From contig JAJEKB010021049.1 of assembly GCA_022393335.1 (NCBI GenBank), forward strand, positions 237,207 through 301,206: a stretch of 64,000 bases of DNA. The letters run 5' to 3'. The stretch comes from Macrotrachela quadricornifera. Lineage: Eukaryota > Rotifera > Eurotatoria > Philodinida > Philodinidae. The translations under genes and the position numbers were made by a program. Position 1 is the stretch's first letter. Each line of letters begins with the position of its first letter. Shown here one piece after another: positions 61,016-64,000 of the stretch. The notes below the pieces were generated by a model, which was not told where the DNA came from, ran no database searches, and saw only the letters and a program-made list of their open reading frames with translations.

Positions 61016-62449
61016 GTCTTTTTCTCAAAAAATCGTCGTCCGACACTAGCCCAATCATACTGAATATCCACATACATGTATAGACTCCTACACAGACTAT
61101 CGTCTCTGATGGTATCCGATGACGGTCAAAAAGTGGAGACTAGTCAGGACGAGGTCGCTTTTGAAACTATGACTAGACAAAACGGGAGTCACGACTAGAA
61201 AAAAGACGCGTCTTTTGACCCATCTTTTGCTTACCTGGGAAGTATATACTACAAAATGCCATGTTGTCCATTACGAATCGAAGAATGACCTAGATGTATG
61301 CGTACGTATTGTTCACAGAGGTAAATCTTAGCACTTATTACTGCATTTCAAATGTGGAGTGTTCATAAATTCGATATGTCTTATAAACGGTAGACATCCA
61401 GAATTCTCGATTTTCTAAATACATTCTAATATGTCCGACATCTAGCTTCTTAAAATTTCTTAAGTTTTGAGATCTTTGAGTTTCGTGAATTCTCTAACGA
61501 GAGAATTATCCTAACTGATTCCTAGCTTCTGATTTTCTCTTTTGGCCATAGGTAGGTCTCGATGTGACTAAGAAAATCCTAGACATGTTCGTCCGCATAA
61601 CCCTGTGTTTCCAAGATATAATCAAAAGGATATCGTAAAAAAAAAGATTTTTTTCATTTTTTTTAAAATGACATTCATATGCCATTAGATCGGTTTAAAA
61701 CTAAAAATATGTCAAAAATGAGTTCCATTACAGTTTCTGAACTAGTCAACATTTGAATCTCGAACTAAACTAGATTACGAAATACCAAAACTTCAACAGG
61801 AACATTTTTTTCAACATATATTAAGTTTCAAACTAGTATGATGACATATGAATTTTATTTAAACAAAACGGAGTCTGAATTTCTATGTAACTGTCTTGAT
61901 GGTATTTGCAGTAGCGATTTTCGATTGTTCATGTCTAACACATGCAGTTTTTTGTGTTAATACGATTGTTTATGACTGTGTACAATAGAAGTAAGATCAT
62001 GAACGTCACCGTATATCAGTGTATACATTAGTAATGCGATCGATTTATAGTGTGTACCACTCTTACTGTGTTCGTATTTCGTTTTATACGATGCAATGAC
62101 ATACAATCGTAATATAATATATATTAAAGAGTTAAATGACTGCTCGTAGATGATTGTCATAACTTGTAATCTAAGCAAATGTATGAGAACGAAACAGAAA
62201 TAACAATAAAATGATAAGAGAGAGAAGACCAGAATACAAAAGTATAACGAAAAATGTCTATCGTTCGTATTCTGTCCTATGAATAATCAAGTATGTGCTT
62301 TTCTCCGAAGACAGATAACGTATAAAGGAAGTGTAATGAAACACGAATCTATAAGTGAAATCATGAAAAGTCGATATTAACATTTATATATTTAGTAACA
62401 ACATAATCATCTGATATACAAATTTCATTCATATCATTATTATTAATCT
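61016..62449. other. Upstream region of the haloperoxidase-like gene
   Basis: No gene is recognised. The last 100 bases are AT-rich and contain TATATATTTAG near 62386, a possible core promoter that cannot be confirmed. Confidence 0.35.
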
Positions 62450-64000
62450 ATGCAACACTTTCTACTCTTCCCTGCCATATTAACGTATCTGTTGCTAGCA
62501 GTACCAGTAAATAGTCAAGAAGACTATGGTTTACACCATTACTACTTTGATAGTGATCCATTAACGGCAAGTTGTGCGAAACCGAAACCGTTAATATTTC
62601 ATCTAATGCTTGACTTTTTAACCATGGTTAAAGGAGAATCTAATCGTGCAATGCAACAGTGTGTTGTAGACAAGAAAGGACCCGGATTCACTTCACCACC
62701 AGGTTCAGCAAGAAATATTTTTGCCGCTACGACAATAGCATACAACACTTATGCACGATATAGTCAACATGCAAAACCATCGACTATGTATGATGGGTGG
62801 ACGCGTATGTCTCAGGGACAGCAAAAAGTTCCTGACTGTGTTTATATCTATACTTTTTATTATATTACAAATTATCTGATGCCTGAACGATTGGCATTTT
62901 ACAAATTTAAGGAAAAATATGAAAGAGAGTACAACTGTAATTTGGCACCAGTATCAGCTGATGCAAATTCAGAGTTTGGTATGGCACAAAGGGATGTCGA
63001 TGAATTAATATCACGGTTAAAAGTTGATGGATTTAATCAAGAAGGATGTTTTAGTGATACAACAAATTTCAGGTAGGTCTATGAGATTGTCAATGGTAAC
63101 ACTGTAGAAAATGTCAGTAGGAAGTAAAATAGAAAGTATATATATATATGTTATTTCAATTTGAATGGCAGATTTATGTGAGTTTATTTTATAGCCAAAT
63201 GTTGTTTTGATTTCGTCTAAATGTAGAAAATATTTATTGAAATTAAAATTTTATAGAGCTATCAATCCACCGTGTACATTTGACAACAAAACAACAATTG
63301 AAATATGCCGAAATTTTACACATAAATACGATACGGTTTGGAACTATGGCGAAATTGTAAAGACTGGATATATAGATAACCCTCGGAAGACAGCTTTGTC
63401 TCAAGCACAACGAGGCAGACCATTTGCGTTAGGAAATTTGTATGATTATTTAGCTCCACCTTACTTTGAAGCACCATCTTTTGAAAATGGAACAATGATG
63501 GGTTTAAAGGAACAATTTTTGGAAGTAATTGAAATACAAAAACACATAGATGCTGATAATGATAAACCAAAATTAATCGCCGAACATTGGGCAGATGGTC
63601 CAAATACAACAGCTACACCTGGTCATTGGCAATCCATATCATTGAATATAATCCGACGTTTGTGTTATGACAATGATGACGCATTGAAACTTCTTTTTGC
63701 AGTTAGTGCCGGTACCTATGATGCTGGCTTGGCTGCTTGGCAAAATAAACGTTTATACAATACTGTGCGTCCAGCAACATATATACCTACAGAACTTATT
63801 AATGAAAAATTTGAATATCAATTTGTAGGTATGTATTGTAATTTTCAGGATATTGAAGGATGGCAATGGACACCATATCAAGAAGATCGTGTGATAACAC
63901 CCGAATTTCAAGAATATATCAGTGGACATAGTACATTTAGTCGTTCAGCTTCAGTTATTCTTGAGAAGTTTACTGGTAGTCCAGAAGTACCGGGTAGTTT
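62450..64000 (+). CDS. Vanadium-haloperoxidase-like secreted enzyme, 5' part: join(62450..63072,63257..>64000)
   Basis: Exon 1 ends AG|GTAGGT and exon 2 begins after TTTTATAG, so Arg208 spans the junction. 455 residues are visible before the window ends. Residues 1-22 (MQHFLLFPAILTYLLLAVPV..) are a signal peptide. In exon 2, LAAWQNKRLYNTVRPATYI contains Lys372 and Arg379-Pro, the K-x6-RP spacing of vanadium haloperoxidases. EYISGHSTFSRSA carries the SGH motif with His432. AEHWADGPNTTATPGHW is also typical of the bacterial and fungal relatives of this superfamily (PAP2/haloperoxidase fold). The final Arg...His motif lies beyond the window, so activity cannot be judged. Family members oxidise halides with peroxide or act as phosphatases; which applies here is unknown. 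Start: the first ATG, giving a clean signal peptide. The gene is probably foreign in origin (inference). Confidence 0.88.
63073..63256 (+). other. 184-bp intron of the haloperoxidase-like gene
   Basis: It has a GTAGGT donor, a (TA)n tract near 63141 and a TTTTATAG acceptor. Exon 1 would otherwise stop at the TAG at 63074-63076. Confidence 0.88.

Noticed and set aside
63829..63848. GTATGT...TTTTCAG resembling an intron in the haloperoxidase-like gene
   Set aside because: It is 20 bases long and its removal breaks the frame, whereas reading through is open.

Overview
The window reads as a strongly AT-rich, gene-poor piece of a small animal genome, most likely a bdelloid rotifer. The evidence is indirect. 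Genes have spliceosomal GT-AG introns, one only 61 bp long. The four protein-coding genes I recognise (DUF302 protein, MFS permease, HPP-family membrane protein, vanadium-haloperoxidase-like enzyme) all belong to families that are mainly bacterial, fungal or plant. Everything else is mobile DNA in various states of decay. Bdelloid genomes are known to combine foreign genes with transposon debris, especially near telomeres. No telomeric repeat, ribosomal RNA gene, confident tRNA or CRISPR array is visible.

Layout. 1-339: 3' end of a DUF302 gene, followed at once by a poly(A) signal. 2.27-5.2 kb: retroposon-like repeats with ACAA-rich tails, then a large foldback repeat holding a nested TA-flanked MITE. 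10.39-16.49 kb (minus): a complete two-exon MFS permease whose 4.7-kb intron contains a foldback element with TA target duplication, a MULE-like element with an 11-bp duplication and end arrays of a CCGG motif, and a block of short dispersed modules. 17-26 kb: foldback repeats, a mariner-ended foldback and a possible tRNA-derived SINE. 30.09-31.31 kb: a full-length decayed mariner. 33.05-34.0 and 49.34-50.28 kb: two copies of one foldback family. 34.16-36.68 kb: a decayed MULE with transposase remains. 37.49-38.21 kb (minus): a complete two-exon HPP gene. 38.6-46.1 kb: three TIR elements and two hAT-like elements, one made of GCC repeats around a 400-base assembly gap. 47.56-48.57 kb: a second MULE remnant with a clean 10-bp target duplication. 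57.2-57.9 kb (minus): the 5' part of a LINE with a broken endonuclease. 62.45-64.0 kb: the 5' part of a vanadium-haloperoxidase-like secreted enzyme, cut by the window end.

The genes stand alone, on both strands and many kilobases apart, with no operon and no shared pathway. The main unexplained structure is in the repeats. Several foldback elements with different termini each carry three or more copies of a short internal module, one copy being inverted. One module (core AAGATGCAGCGTGAAAAGCT) is shared between at least four elements and one further block. I saw no convincing new functional system beyond this.
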